A stretch of DNA of 64,000 bases from Cyclobacteriaceae bacterium. Its GTDB lineage: Bacteria > Bacteroidota > Bacteroidia > Cytophagales > Cyclobacteriaceae. Positions 16,633 through 23,975 of the stretch are shown here, piece by piece. The stretch covers positions 1,426,001 to 1,490,000 of the forward strand of contig CP129487.1 of assembly GCA_030584025.1 (NCBI GenBank), read 5' to 3'. How positions within the stretch are numbered: position 1 is the stretch's first letter; the number at the start of each line of letters is the position of its first letter. The notes beneath the pieces are model-generated. The model saw nothing but the letters and a program-made list of their open reading frames with translations. It was not told the DNA's origin and made no database searches. Made by a program: the position numbers and the translations under genes.

Positions 16633-17802
16633 GTGCAAACTCTTGTTGTTGATTCCAAGCCACTGGCAGATGCCTTTTTGCAGGTACATGTGTGGTGTAA
16701 CCGCAATAATCCGGATTGGATTCAACCGCTGAATAAGGACATTGAGTTAGTCTTTGATCCGAAAACCAACAAGGCATTTCGTCATGGCGAAGTTATTCGC
16801 TGGCTGCTCCAGCGCGATGATGGTTCATACATCGGCAGAATTGCAGCGTTTGTTAACAAGAAATATTCCAACAAGGGAGATAAAGGCCCGATAGGTGGCA
16901 TTGGTTTTTTTGATTGCATCGATGGTCAATCGGCAGCCAATATGTTATTTGATACGGCACGTTCATGGTTGACAACAAAAGGTGTTAAGGCTATGGATGG
17001 CCCAATCAACTTTGGTGAACGCGATCGTTGGTGGGGCTTGTTGGTGGAAGGATTTCATCCGCCCTTGTACGGTATGAATTACAATCCACCATATTATCAA
17101 AAGTTGTTTGAGCAATACGGCTTTCAGCTTTTCTACAACCAGATTTGCTGGCATTTACCGGTAGCCGGAGAGAAGACGCAACTTCAACCGAAGTTTTATG
17201 AAGCACATGCGATCTTTTCTGGCAAGCCTGAGTTTAAAGCGGTGCAGGTTCGCAAGAAAAACCTGGATAAGTATGCCCGCGATTTTGTTACCGTGTACAA
17301 CAAGGCTTGGGCCAAGCACGAAGGCAATAAGGAAATGTCGAACGATCAGGCAATAAAACTTTTTCGTTCCATGAAACCGGTAATGGATGAAACCATCGCC
17401 TGGTTTGTGTACCATAATGAAAATCCCATTGCCATGTGGATCAATATTCCCGACCTGAACCAGGTGTTCCGGCACATGCACGGAAAATTTGGCTGGTGGG
17501 AAAAGTTGAAATTTATCTATTATCTCAAGCGCGGGGTATGTGACCGGTTTGTTGGTTTGATTTATGGTATCGTGCCTGAGTTTCAAGGCACTGGCGTGGA
17601 TTACTTCATGATTGTAGAAGCGGAGAAAGTGATCAAACAACACGGCCGCTACAAAACAGTTGAATTGTTATGGCAGGGCGACTTCAATCCAAAGATGTTG
17701 AACATTTCTAAAAACCTGGGAGGGTTACAAAGTCGCAGGTTAATAACCTACCGATATAATTTTGATGGTTCACCGGTTGAGCGACATCCCATAATTGTTT
17801 GA
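16633..17802 (+). CDS. GNAT-like protein of unknown function
   Basis: 389 residues from a GTG start at 16633. The N-terminal half has a conserved block MDGPINFGERDRWWGLLVEG and YGMNYNPPYYQKLFEQYGF; the C-terminal half contains an acetyltransferase-like acetyl-CoA patch (YGIVPEFQGTGVDYFMIVEA). Relatives in Bacteroidota are commonly annotated only as hypothetical. A transferase role is inferred from the GNAT-like segment and nothing else. It lies 3 bases from the convergent RidA gene and has no visible operon partner on its own strand. Confidence 0.75.
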   Translation: MQTLVVDSKPLADAFLQVHVWCNRNNPDWIQPLNKDIELVFDPKTNKAFRHGEVIRWLLQRDDGSYIGRIAAFVNKKYSNKGDKGPIGGIGFFDCIDGQSAANMLFDTARSWLTTKGVKAMDGPINFGERDRWWGLLVEGFHPPLYGMNYNPPYYQKLFEQYGFQLFYNQICWHLPVAGEKTQLQPKFYEAHAIFSGKPEFKAVQVRKKNLDKYARDFVTVYNKAWAKHEGNKEMSNDQAIKLFRSMKPVMDETIAWFVYHNENPIAMWINIPDLNQVFRHMHGKFGWWEKLKFIYYLKRGVCDRFVGLIYGIVPEFQGTGVDYFMIVEAEKVIKQHGRYKTVELLWQGDFNPKMLNISKNLGGLQSRRLITYRYNFDGSPVERHPIIV

Positions 17803-17804
17803 TT

Positions 17805-18185
17805 TTAAGACGGCACCTCAGCCACACACTCAATTTCTACCAAGGCATCTTTTGGTAAGCGACTTACTTCAACGGTGGTGCGAGCCGGTTTATGATCACC
17901 AAAAAAGGTTTCATAGGCTTTGTTCATTTTTTCAAAGTCGGCAAAGTTTTTTAAGAACACCGAAGTTTTAATGATATGCGAGCGGTTGCAACCTTCGGCT
18001 TTCAGAACGGTTTCAAGATTGCTCAACACCAGGTTGGTTTGCTCCGTTACGGTGGCACCTTCAATCAGTATGGTTTGTGGATTGAGTGGTGTTTGGCCGG
18101 AACAGAAAATCAGGTTGCCGCTACGAATGGCATGACTGTAAGGGCCAATGGCTTTGGGTGCGTGTTCGGTAAAGATCTTTTTCAT
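17805..18185 (-). CDS. RidA-family enamine/imine deaminase
   Basis: 126 residues, the usual size. Motifs run IGPYSHAIRSGNLIFCSGQTPLN, NLVLSNLETVLKAEGC and ARTTVEVSRLPKDALVEIECVA; the Arg in ARTTVE corresponds to the catalytic Arg of active RidA, with the downstream VEIE block. RidA hydrolyses reactive enamine/imine intermediates formed by PLP enzymes, preventing damage. The C-terminal end is 3 bases from the convergent GNAT-like gene. Genomic context does not point to a specific PLP enzyme. Symbols ridA/yjgF are used for the family, but I leave the field empty because paralogues are common. Confidence 0.9.
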   Translation of the reverse strand: MKKIFTEHAPKAIGPYSHAIRSGNLIFCSGQTPLNPQTILIEGATVTEQTNLVLSNLETVLKAEGCNRSHIIKTSVFLKNFADFEKMNKAYETFFGDHKPARTTVEVSRLPKDALVEIECVAEVPS

Positions 18186-18212
18186 ATAGTTATTGATTTT
18201 ATTTTAATTCTT

Positions 18213-18238
18213 CACGCAAATGTGCTAAGAACGCAAAG
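18213..18238. repeat. Decayed relative of the GxxExxY-flanking repeat
   Basis: CACGCAAA-tgtgctaaga-ACGCAAAG lies in the 61-base gap between RidA and the GNAT-like gene. The CGCAAAG word and period match the GGCGCAAAGGCGC arms at 6947. It has no partner arm and no coding content. Similarity is short, so this is a low-confidence relic. Confidence 0.3.
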
Positions 18239-18246
18239 TATGATGA

Positions 18247-19302
18247 TTATATATAATCAAATGCAGATGCATAAAGCGGCAATGATTTTAAGATTTTTAT
18301 TTCCTCTTCATTCATGTTTTGATAGGAAGTCATGATGTACACCCCGGAATCTTTTACAAAAGAATTCAGCAAGCCAAGTTTGCCGTAATTCAGGATGGTC
18401 TTACGGTGCGGACAATTTTCACCCATCCAGAAAAGTGCCGAGTTTATTTTTTCGCGATGGAGTAATCCTTCAAACAAACGTAGAAGTGTTTTCTCATGGC
18501 CGGGTTTGAAATACAAGCCTTCAAGTGCAAGAAACTCAAACCGTTTTGGGTTGAATAGTTTGTTGATCAGCGGTAAACGCGGCAGTACGTTCATGATAAT
18601 TTTGCCCATGAGCCCCGGCATTTTATTAATCGCCCAATGTACACGGTGGTATTGGCAGCCTGCTACAATTTCGCCCTGTTCTCGAATTATAAAATAATTA
18701 TCTTTTAAGAATAGATAATCTGTATGTACCAGTGAATGATGTTTGTATTGATCATGAATCAGGTCGAGCATTTGACTTTGCTCTTCGGGTTTTAAGCGAA
18801 CTACATCGGGTTGAGCTTTAGGGTAGAAGCGACTGAACGCATTCACACAAAGCAAGCCGAGTTTTTCATAGCCTGCATTTTCAACCACACGGTAGGAGCG
18901 AAGATTTCCCTTTTCCAGGCAACCCACATAAATGGTTTTTTCCCTTTCTTCCTGTTGCACCACCTCCATCACTTTACCTGCATAATACTTCATTAGCTTT
19001 TTACCCTGAATGGCAGCTGAAGCCGCAAAATACCGGATTATGTAGGAGTTGAAGGGTTGATTGTTTACACGGGGGTGTGTATGACAGAATACGGCAGTTC
19101 CGACAATGGTATTATCCTGTTCAATGGCATACAGGTAAGGATCTTTCAGTAGGCGGATAAGTTCATTGGAGTTTTTGCGCTCATACACCATGCCGGCACT
19201 TCCCCAGTTGGTGCGTTCAAAAAATGCAATGCCGGTTTCCGGAATGCCGTGGTATTTCCAGATGGTGAGATCGTTTTCCTGAAGGACAAGCTCGCGGTGC
19301 AT
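18247..19302 (-). CDS. GNAT-family-like acyltransferase protein
   Basis: 351 residues from the ATG at 19300-19302 (an upstream ATG at 19323 adds 7). The N-terminal half shows a GNAT-like arrangement, with IVGTAVFCHTHPRVN and an RYFAASAAIQGKKLMKYYAGK acetyl-CoA-binding-like helix near residues 60-115, then IYVGCLEKGNLRSYRVVENAGY. The C-terminal half repeats a similar fold less clearly (GEIVAGCQYHRVHW and ILNYGKLGLLNSFV). Substrate and partner are unknown. The gene stands alone on its strand, downstream of a strong terminator of the DsrE operon. Confidence 0.7.
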   Translation of the reverse strand: MHRELVLQENDLTIWKYHGIPETGIAFFERTNWGSAGMVYERKNSNELIRLLKDPYLYAIEQDNTIVGTAVFCHTHPRVNNQPFNSYIIRYFAASAAIQGKKLMKYYAGKVMEVVQQEEREKTIYVGCLEKGNLRSYRVVENAGYEKLGLLCVNAFSRFYPKAQPDVVRLKPEEQSQMLDLIHDQYKHHSLVHTDYLFLKDNYFIIREQGEIVAGCQYHRVHWAINKMPGLMGKIIMNVLPRLPLINKLFNPKRFEFLALEGLYFKPGHEKTLLRLFEGLLHREKINSALFWMGENCPHRKTILNYGKLGLLNSFVKDSGVYIMTSYQNMNEEEIKILKSLPLYASAFDYI

Positions 19303-19353
19303 GGATACTGAATGATGAAGCAATATAGAAATTAGAAATTGGGGCGAATTAAA

Positions 19354-19380
19354 AAGCCGCCCCGAATTTCAGGGCGGCTT
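19354..19380 (-). terminator. Rho-independent terminator of the SQR-DsrC-DsrE operon
   Basis: On the minus strand AAGCCGCCC pairs with GGGCGGCTT across a 9-base loop, and a short T run follows (GGCGGCTTTTTAATT). It sits 22 bases past the DsrE-like stop, at the end of the operon 21543-19403. Confidence 0.85.
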
Positions 19381-19402
19381 CACCAACCTTAACCAGAACC
19401 CA

Positions 19403-19939
19403 TCAGATGAAGATGATCTGTGTGCCTTCGCCTTCGGCCAACGCATACATATCACCCACCGTGATGATGCCTTTTACTTCATCCACAAAATCTTCTTTCT
19501 TGAGGTGGAACATATCGGCAGCCAGCTTGCAGGCATAAATCTCACCACCACCCGCTTCAATCATTTGAATAAATTCAGTGACATGCGGGATGTCAAGTTT
19601 GTCCATTTCCTTTTTCATCATATAGGATGCGAACGCTTCAAACCCTGGTAAACCTGCAACCATAGTTGGCATGCCGGGCATAAAAGCCGGGTTACCCACC
19701 GTGGCTGTGTGCAAATTATCTGCATGTTTTTTTGTGATGGCCTCCAACCCAAAGAATGTGAAGAACATTTTTGCTTCCAATCCTTCCATCAACGCACCAT
19801 TGGCCATGACCAGGGCCGCATATACGTCTTCCAGTTTTCCTTTGGAGCAGATGATCAATACTTTTTTCAGTTTGCCTTTATCTTTATTTACCGGAACGTC
19901 AGCTACTTTAGTTACGGGTTTCTCTAATACGTCTTGCAT
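19403..19939 (-). CDS. DsrE/DsrF-like sulfur-transfer protein (DsrE2 type)
   Basis: 178 residues. After a charged N-terminal 25 residues, the Rossmann-like DsrE fold begins at KKVLIICSKGKLEDVYAALVMA. The probable sulfur-carrying cysteine is in the GGEIYACKLAADMFHL block near residue 138, as in DsrE2-type proteins, which shuttle persulfide sulfur. A hydrophobic region near 80-105 (PAFMPGMPTMVAGLPG) is typical of this subgroup. It is the last gene of an operon with a DsrC-like protein and a sulfide:quinone oxidoreductase-like flavoprotein. The most likely function is persulfide handling during sulfide oxidation. Confidence 0.85.
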   Translation of the reverse strand: MQDVLEKPVTKVADVPVNKDKGKLKKVLIICSKGKLEDVYAALVMANGALMEGLEAKMFFTFFGLEAITKKHADNLHTATVGNPAFMPGMPTMVAGLPGFEAFASYMMKKEMDKLDIPHVTEFIQMIEAGGGEIYACKLAADMFHLKKEDFVDEVKGIITVGDMYALAEGEGTQIIFI

Positions 19940-19966
19940 AAAAATTAATTTTGAAGGTTAATGATG

Positions 19967-20278
19967 TTACACGCAGCTTGCGGGTTTAGGTATACCTGCC
20001 AGTTTGCTTGAAATTTTAAGCGGTCCGCCCGGAAAGAGTTGATAGAATGTTTTGATGTCAACAATTCCGGAGTTGCCTAACTTACGAATACTTAGTTGTA
20101 CACCTTCTCTTTGTTTTTCGCGAAGCCAGTTCAGGACTTCGAAATGTTTGGGTGTTAATTCAATGTTTACTTCAGCCGCCATTTCTTTGGCCAGCTCGGG
20201 GGTCCATTGATTCATGTCGGTCAGGTAGCCTTCTGCATTTACAGCTACCGCGGTTCCATTTAATGTTAAGGTTTCCAT
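19967..20278 (-). CDS. DsrC/TusE-family sulfur carrier with a single C-terminal cysteine
   Basis: 103 residues of the DsrC/TusE fold. Conserved marks include GYLTDMNQWTPELAKEMAAE, ELTPKHFEVLNWLREKQ and the flexible tail ending GIPKPASCV, in which the penultimate Cys is the sulfur-carrying residue. The second Cys of true DsrC, ten or so residues earlier, is replaced (SSKLAGIPK), so this matches the TusE-like single-Cys form. It would accept persulfide from the DsrE-like partner and pass it on. There are 27 bases to the DsrE-like gene and 26 bases from the SQR-like gene, so the three are one operon. Confidence 0.9.
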   Translation of the reverse strand: METLTLNGTAVAVNAEGYLTDMNQWTPELAKEMAAEVNIELTPKHFEVLNWLREKQREGVQLSIRKLGNSGIVDIKTFYQLFPGGPLKISSKLAGIPKPASCV

Positions 20279-20304
20279 AAATATTGGTTTAATGTTGGTA
20301 ATAG

Positions 20305-21543
20305 TTATTCTGTAATTTTTCCTGCCATCGACATATTGGTGCTTACCGGAAGTTTTTTACCAGTTAACAGCATGTGCCAGTAAATCCACCGAAAGGCAAG
20401 CTTACCGAGGTGGTTAGCACGGTTTACTTTCAATAATCCCATCGGGCCGAAGCCGGCAAATGGAAATTTTCCGGGTAGGGGTTCGGTATCGTAGTTGAAA
20501 TCAATAAGGGTTCCTTTTCCATATCCGGTTTCAATAAAGCAGTTGGCGTGCCCGTCAAATTTTGCTTCCAACGGTTGGCCATTGATGTAGCTCAAAATAT
20601 TCTCCAGCAAAATTTCCGCTTCAAAATGTGCCACAGAGCCTGCTTTTGAAGTGGGTAGGTTAGTCGCATCACCAATCACGAAAATATTTTCGCGTTTTTT
20701 AGATTGAAGGGTATGTTTATCCGTTGGGATAAAATTAAGTCCATCTTCATCACCCATTTTACTGGCCTCTACAACCTGATCGCCTTTGTTTACAGGAACA
20801 GAGATGAGTAAATCAAAAGGAACTTCATGTTCGTCATAGGAAATCAAAACCTTGCGGTCATTATCCACGCGTTGCAGATAAAAATCCGGAACAACGTTGA
20901 TTTTCTTTTCTGCCATCAGGTTGTTGAGCAGTGCCGTTGTTTTTGGTTTTGTAAATGCTCCCGAAAGTGGGGTAACATAAGTGATGTTCACCTTATCGCG
21001 TATGCCTTTTTCAGTGAAATAGGCATCGGCCAGGAAGGTAAATTCCAGCGGTGCTACCGGGCATTTAATGATGGTCTCGGCCAGGTTAATGACCAGGTTT
21101 CCACCTTGCCACGTTTCCAGTTTTTTAGCCAACCGGGTGGTGCCTTCGTAAGTATAAAAGTCGAAAATATCTGTATACCACAATTTATCTTTTAGCCCTT
21201 CTGTTTCTTCGGGTACAGGTGTCGTTCCGGTAGCAATAATCAATATGTCGTACGGAATCATGCTACCATCTTGCATAATCACCAGGTTGCTTTCGGCTTT
21301 AATTTTGGCGGCTTCGTTGATTCTGAAGTCCACACCTTCTGGTAAAAACTTCCGTTTAGGCTTCACTACATCTTCGGGCTTGTAAATGCCGAATGGAATG
21401 AAAAGAAATCCGGGTTGGTAGTAATGCGCTTCGTCTTTATCGATGATCGTAATGCGCCATAAATCTTTATTCAGATTTTTATACAGCTTGTTGGCCATCA
21501 TGGTACCTGCTGTACCGGCTCCGAGAATGAGTATGTTTTTCAT
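20305..21543 (-). CDS. Sulfide:quinone oxidoreductase-like FAD/NAD(P) protein
   Basis: 412 residues. It begins MKNILILGAGTAGTMMANKLYK, a dinucleotide-binding GxGxxG fold, with a second FAD motif FVIGDATNLPTSKAGSVAHFE near residue 285. The IIKCPVAPLEF stretch near residue 160 carries the Cys conserved in sulfide:quinone oxidoreductases, and ANCFIETGYGKGTLIDF supplies another Cys. SQRs oxidise sulfide at the membrane surface, feed electrons to quinone and release polysulfide. The C-terminal part is basic and amphipathic (YWHMLLTGKKLP), consistent with membrane contact. A Crp/Fnr-type dyad is 75 bases upstream. Subtype cannot be assigned by eye. Confidence 0.85.
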   Translation of the reverse strand: MKNILILGAGTAGTMMANKLYKNLNKDLWRITIIDKDEAHYYQPGFLFIPFGIYKPEDVVKPKRKFLPEGVDFRINEAAKIKAESNLVIMQDGSMIPYDILIIATGTTPVPEETEGLKDKLWYTDIFDFYTYEGTTRLAKKLETWQGGNLVINLAETIIKCPVAPLEFTFLADAYFTEKGIRDKVNITYVTPLSGAFTKPKTTALLNNLMAEKKINVVPDFYLQRVDNDRKVLISYDEHEVPFDLLISVPVNKGDQVVEASKMGDEDGLNFIPTDKHTLQSKKRENIFVIGDATNLPTSKAGSVAHFEAEILLENILSYINGQPLEAKFDGHANCFIETGYGKGTLIDFNYDTEPLPGKFPFAGFGPMGLLKVNRANHLGKLAFRWIYWHMLLTGKKLPVSTNMSMAGKITE

Positions 21544-21617
21544 AATGGTTCTGCTGATTGGTTAATCGAAAGTAGAACCGCCTGTACATCTATGTAATGA
21601 CTGCGCTCACATTGTGC

Positions 21618-21633
21618 TGTGATTTTAATCATA
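21618..21633. promoter_or_regulatory. Crp/Fnr-type dyad upstream of the SQR operon
   Basis: TGTGA-TTTTAA-TCATA matches the Crp/Fnr consensus TGTGA-N6-TCACA at 9 of 10 fixed positions. It lies 75 bases upstream of the SQR-like start (minus strand) and 161 bases upstream of the HerA-like gene. It may control the sulfur operon in response to oxygen or redox conditions. Confidence 0.5.
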
Positions 21634-21793
21634 GAGCACTGATGCTCTGTAACTTAAGTCACACAAGAAGGCAGGCTTCACGTGCGGCATTATGGAAGAA
21701 TGGATGTTGATTCCAATAGCTTCAGCTTCTGGTAGTAGCGGGTTTAATAACCTGATCATTATTGTATATTCGTAGCTACAAAATGTTTTATTT

Positions 21794-23359
21794 ATGAGTC
21801 GTGACGCGTTTGTTGAAGCCATTAAAAAGTCATACGGATTTACCAGCTCTTCCATTTTTCTGGGAGCCGGAATTTATCAACAGGAAATAGTGGCGGATGC
21901 CCGCGTGAACCTGCCGTTAAAAATGATGACGCGACACGGGTTGGTTACCGGGGCAACCGGCTCAGGAAAAACCAGAACCCTGCAACTGATTGCTGAACAA
22001 CTTTCTGCTGCAGGCGTACCCGTGTTTATGCCCGATATGAAGGGCGATATTTCCGGATTGGCAAAAGCGGCTACACCGAATGATAAGTTGACTGAACGGG
22101 CAACAGCTATCGGCAGCACGTACCAACCAGCTTCCTTTCCGGTAGAGATTTATTCGCTCAGCGGCAAGCTTGGCGCACAAATGCGCGCCACGGTTACGGA
22201 GTTCGGACCTGTTTTGTTAAGCAAGATTCTTGAACTCAACGATACGCAGACTGGCGTACTCACCATGCTTTTCAAGTATGCGGATGATAAGGCTTTGCCG
22301 ATTTTGGATTTCAATGATTTAAAGAAAGTATTGAACTACCTCACCGAAGGACCGGGTGCAGAAGAAATAAAAAGTGACTATGGAAAAATCAGTAGTTCAA
22401 CAGCGGGAACCATTCTTCGAAAGATTGTAGCATTGGAACAGCAGGGTGTGCAGCACATTTTTGGTGAACGTTCGTTTGATGTTGAAGACCTGTTTGAGAA
22501 AGTGGATGGAAGAGGCGTGATCAGTTTATTGAATGTTTCGGATGTACAACATCAGCCAGCTGTTTTTTCTACGTTCATGTTGGCGTTGCTGGCAGAAATT
22601 TATCAGACCCTTCCGGAAGCAGGTGATCTGGATAAGCCGAGATTGGTTTTCTTTTTAGATGAGGCTCATTTGTTGTTTAAGGATGCGCCTAAAGCTTTTC
22701 TGGATCAGATCGATCAGGTTATCCGCTTAATTCGTTCAAAGGGTGTGGGTATCTTTTTCTGTACACAATTAACACAGGATGTTCCACAAAATGTGTTATC
22801 ACAACTGGGTAATCGCGTGCACCATGTTATCCGTGCATTCACTCCCAATGATGTCAAGGCACTTCGCGAAACCATCAAAACGTTTCCAAGGTCGGATTTC
22901 TATGACATGGAACAACAATTTACCCAACTGGGTACGGGGCAGGCGTTTATTACGGTGCTTAATGAAAAGGGTATTCCTACAGAAACAGTGGTAACACATT
23001 TGGGGCCTCCGGCTTCGGTGATGGGCCCATTATCCGAGCAGGAATATCAGCAGGTACTTAGCAACTCCGATATGTACCGGAAATACAAAGATCCGATTGA
23101 CCCACAAAGTGCGCACGAATTGCTGGAGGCGCGAATGAAGCAATATGAGGAACAACAACAGGAAACGGTGAAGCAACCTCGTACAACCACCACCACGCGA
23201 CAAACTTCCACGGGCCGGGCAACGCGAAAGGAAAAATCTACGTTTGATCAGGTGGTTGGTTCACCGATGGCCAGGCAGATAGGGAGAGAGTTGGTACGTG
23301 GGGTATTTGGTGTGTTGTTTGGAACATCAACCCGCAGGTCAAAGAGAGGATTATTTTAA
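21794..23359 (+). CDS. HerA-like ATPase, DUF853 family (YjgR type)
   Basis: 521 residues. A VirB4/FtsK/HerA-like ATPase: Walker A GATGSGKT at residues 54-61, then PVFMPDMKGDISGLAKA, Walker B RLVFFLDEAHLLFKDAP near residues 280-296 and the CTQLTQDVPQNVLSQLGNRV block. The C-terminal 60 residues are basic and low in complexity (RTTTTTRQTSTGRATRK) and end in hydrophobic arginine-rich sequence. Such proteins are DNA- or protein-translocase-like motors of uncertain function. The next gene begins 15 bases later. Confidence 0.85.
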   Translation: MSRDAFVEAIKKSYGFTSSSIFLGAGIYQQEIVADARVNLPLKMMTRHGLVTGATGSGKTRTLQLIAEQLSAAGVPVFMPDMKGDISGLAKAATPNDKLTERATAIGSTYQPASFPVEIYSLSGKLGAQMRATVTEFGPVLLSKILELNDTQTGVLTMLFKYADDKALPILDFNDLKKVLNYLTEGPGAEEIKSDYGKISSSTAGTILRKIVALEQQGVQHIFGERSFDVEDLFEKVDGRGVISLLNVSDVQHQPAVFSTFMLALLAEIYQTLPEAGDLDKPRLVFFLDEAHLLFKDAPKAFLDQIDQVIRLIRSKGVGIFFCTQLTQDVPQNVLSQLGNRVHHVIRAFTPNDVKALRETIKTFPRSDFYDMEQQFTQLGTGQAFITVLNEKGIPTETVVTHLGPPASVMGPLSEQEYQQVLSNSDMYRKYKDPIDPQSAHELLEARMKQYEEQQQETVKQPRTTTTTRQTSTGRATRKEKSTFDQVVGSPMARQIGRELVRGVFGVLFGTSTRRSKRGLF

Positions 23360-23374
23360 AATAAAATAAATGCC

Positions 23375-23854
23375 ATGCCCATATTATTGATCATAGTCGT
23401 CCTCTATGTGTTTGTTTATCCCGAGCAGGAGGTGCCCTATAAGTCAAGTGAGGAATTTTCGGTTCGACTTGACATGAAGTTTATGCAACGCCCTGCTGTT
23501 GATCCGGGCACGGTAAAGGTGGATGAAACCCGTGCAGAGTATCTCAAACGAATCAGCACCGATCCGCTTCCGCACATGACCTTATACTTACTGGTTAAGG
23601 AAGCAGCTGCCAATGAAGTGCGTATGAAAATTATGCGGGATGGAAAGACCGTAGCAAGTAATCGGAAGTTTACTATTGGGAAAGAAATTAAACTTGATGT
23701 GGGATTCACGGATGATGCCAAAGACAAGATTTCTGGTTACGAACATATTGTGTATTTTCTTTCTGATGATAAAAAGGAGGTGAGCCGCATCATCATCACC
23801 ATCGATGAAAATGGCGATTACTTTATCAACGGTCAGAAACGTGGCAGGGTGTAG
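23375..23854 (+). CDS. Envelope-anchored protein of unknown function
   Basis: 159 residues. A short N-terminal hydrophobic helix (MPILLIIVVLYVFVYPEQ) is followed by a soluble alpha/beta region with VRLDMKFMQRPAVDPGT, MTLYLLVKEAAANEVRMKIM and VGFTDDAKDKISGYEH. No known domain is recognised. It follows the HerA-like gene by 15 bases and probably belongs to the same transcript. Topology predicts a single-pass membrane protein with most of its mass on one side; side is not determined. Confidence 0.65.
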   Translation: MPILLIIVVLYVFVYPEQEVPYKSSEEFSVRLDMKFMQRPAVDPGTVKVDETRAEYLKRISTDPLPHMTLYLLVKEAAANEVRMKIMRDGKTVASNRKFTIGKEIKLDVGFTDDAKDKISGYEHIVYFLSDDKKEVSRIIITIDENGDYFINGQKRGRV

Positions 23855-23975
23855 CAGTCGTTAACCCTGATCATTTACCGCTTAGCCCGTCATTCACCTG
23901 CATCATGTAAGTCTGTATTTTTTGCGTAACCTTACCTGAATTTTTATGTTTATTAGCACAAAATTCCGGCATTGC

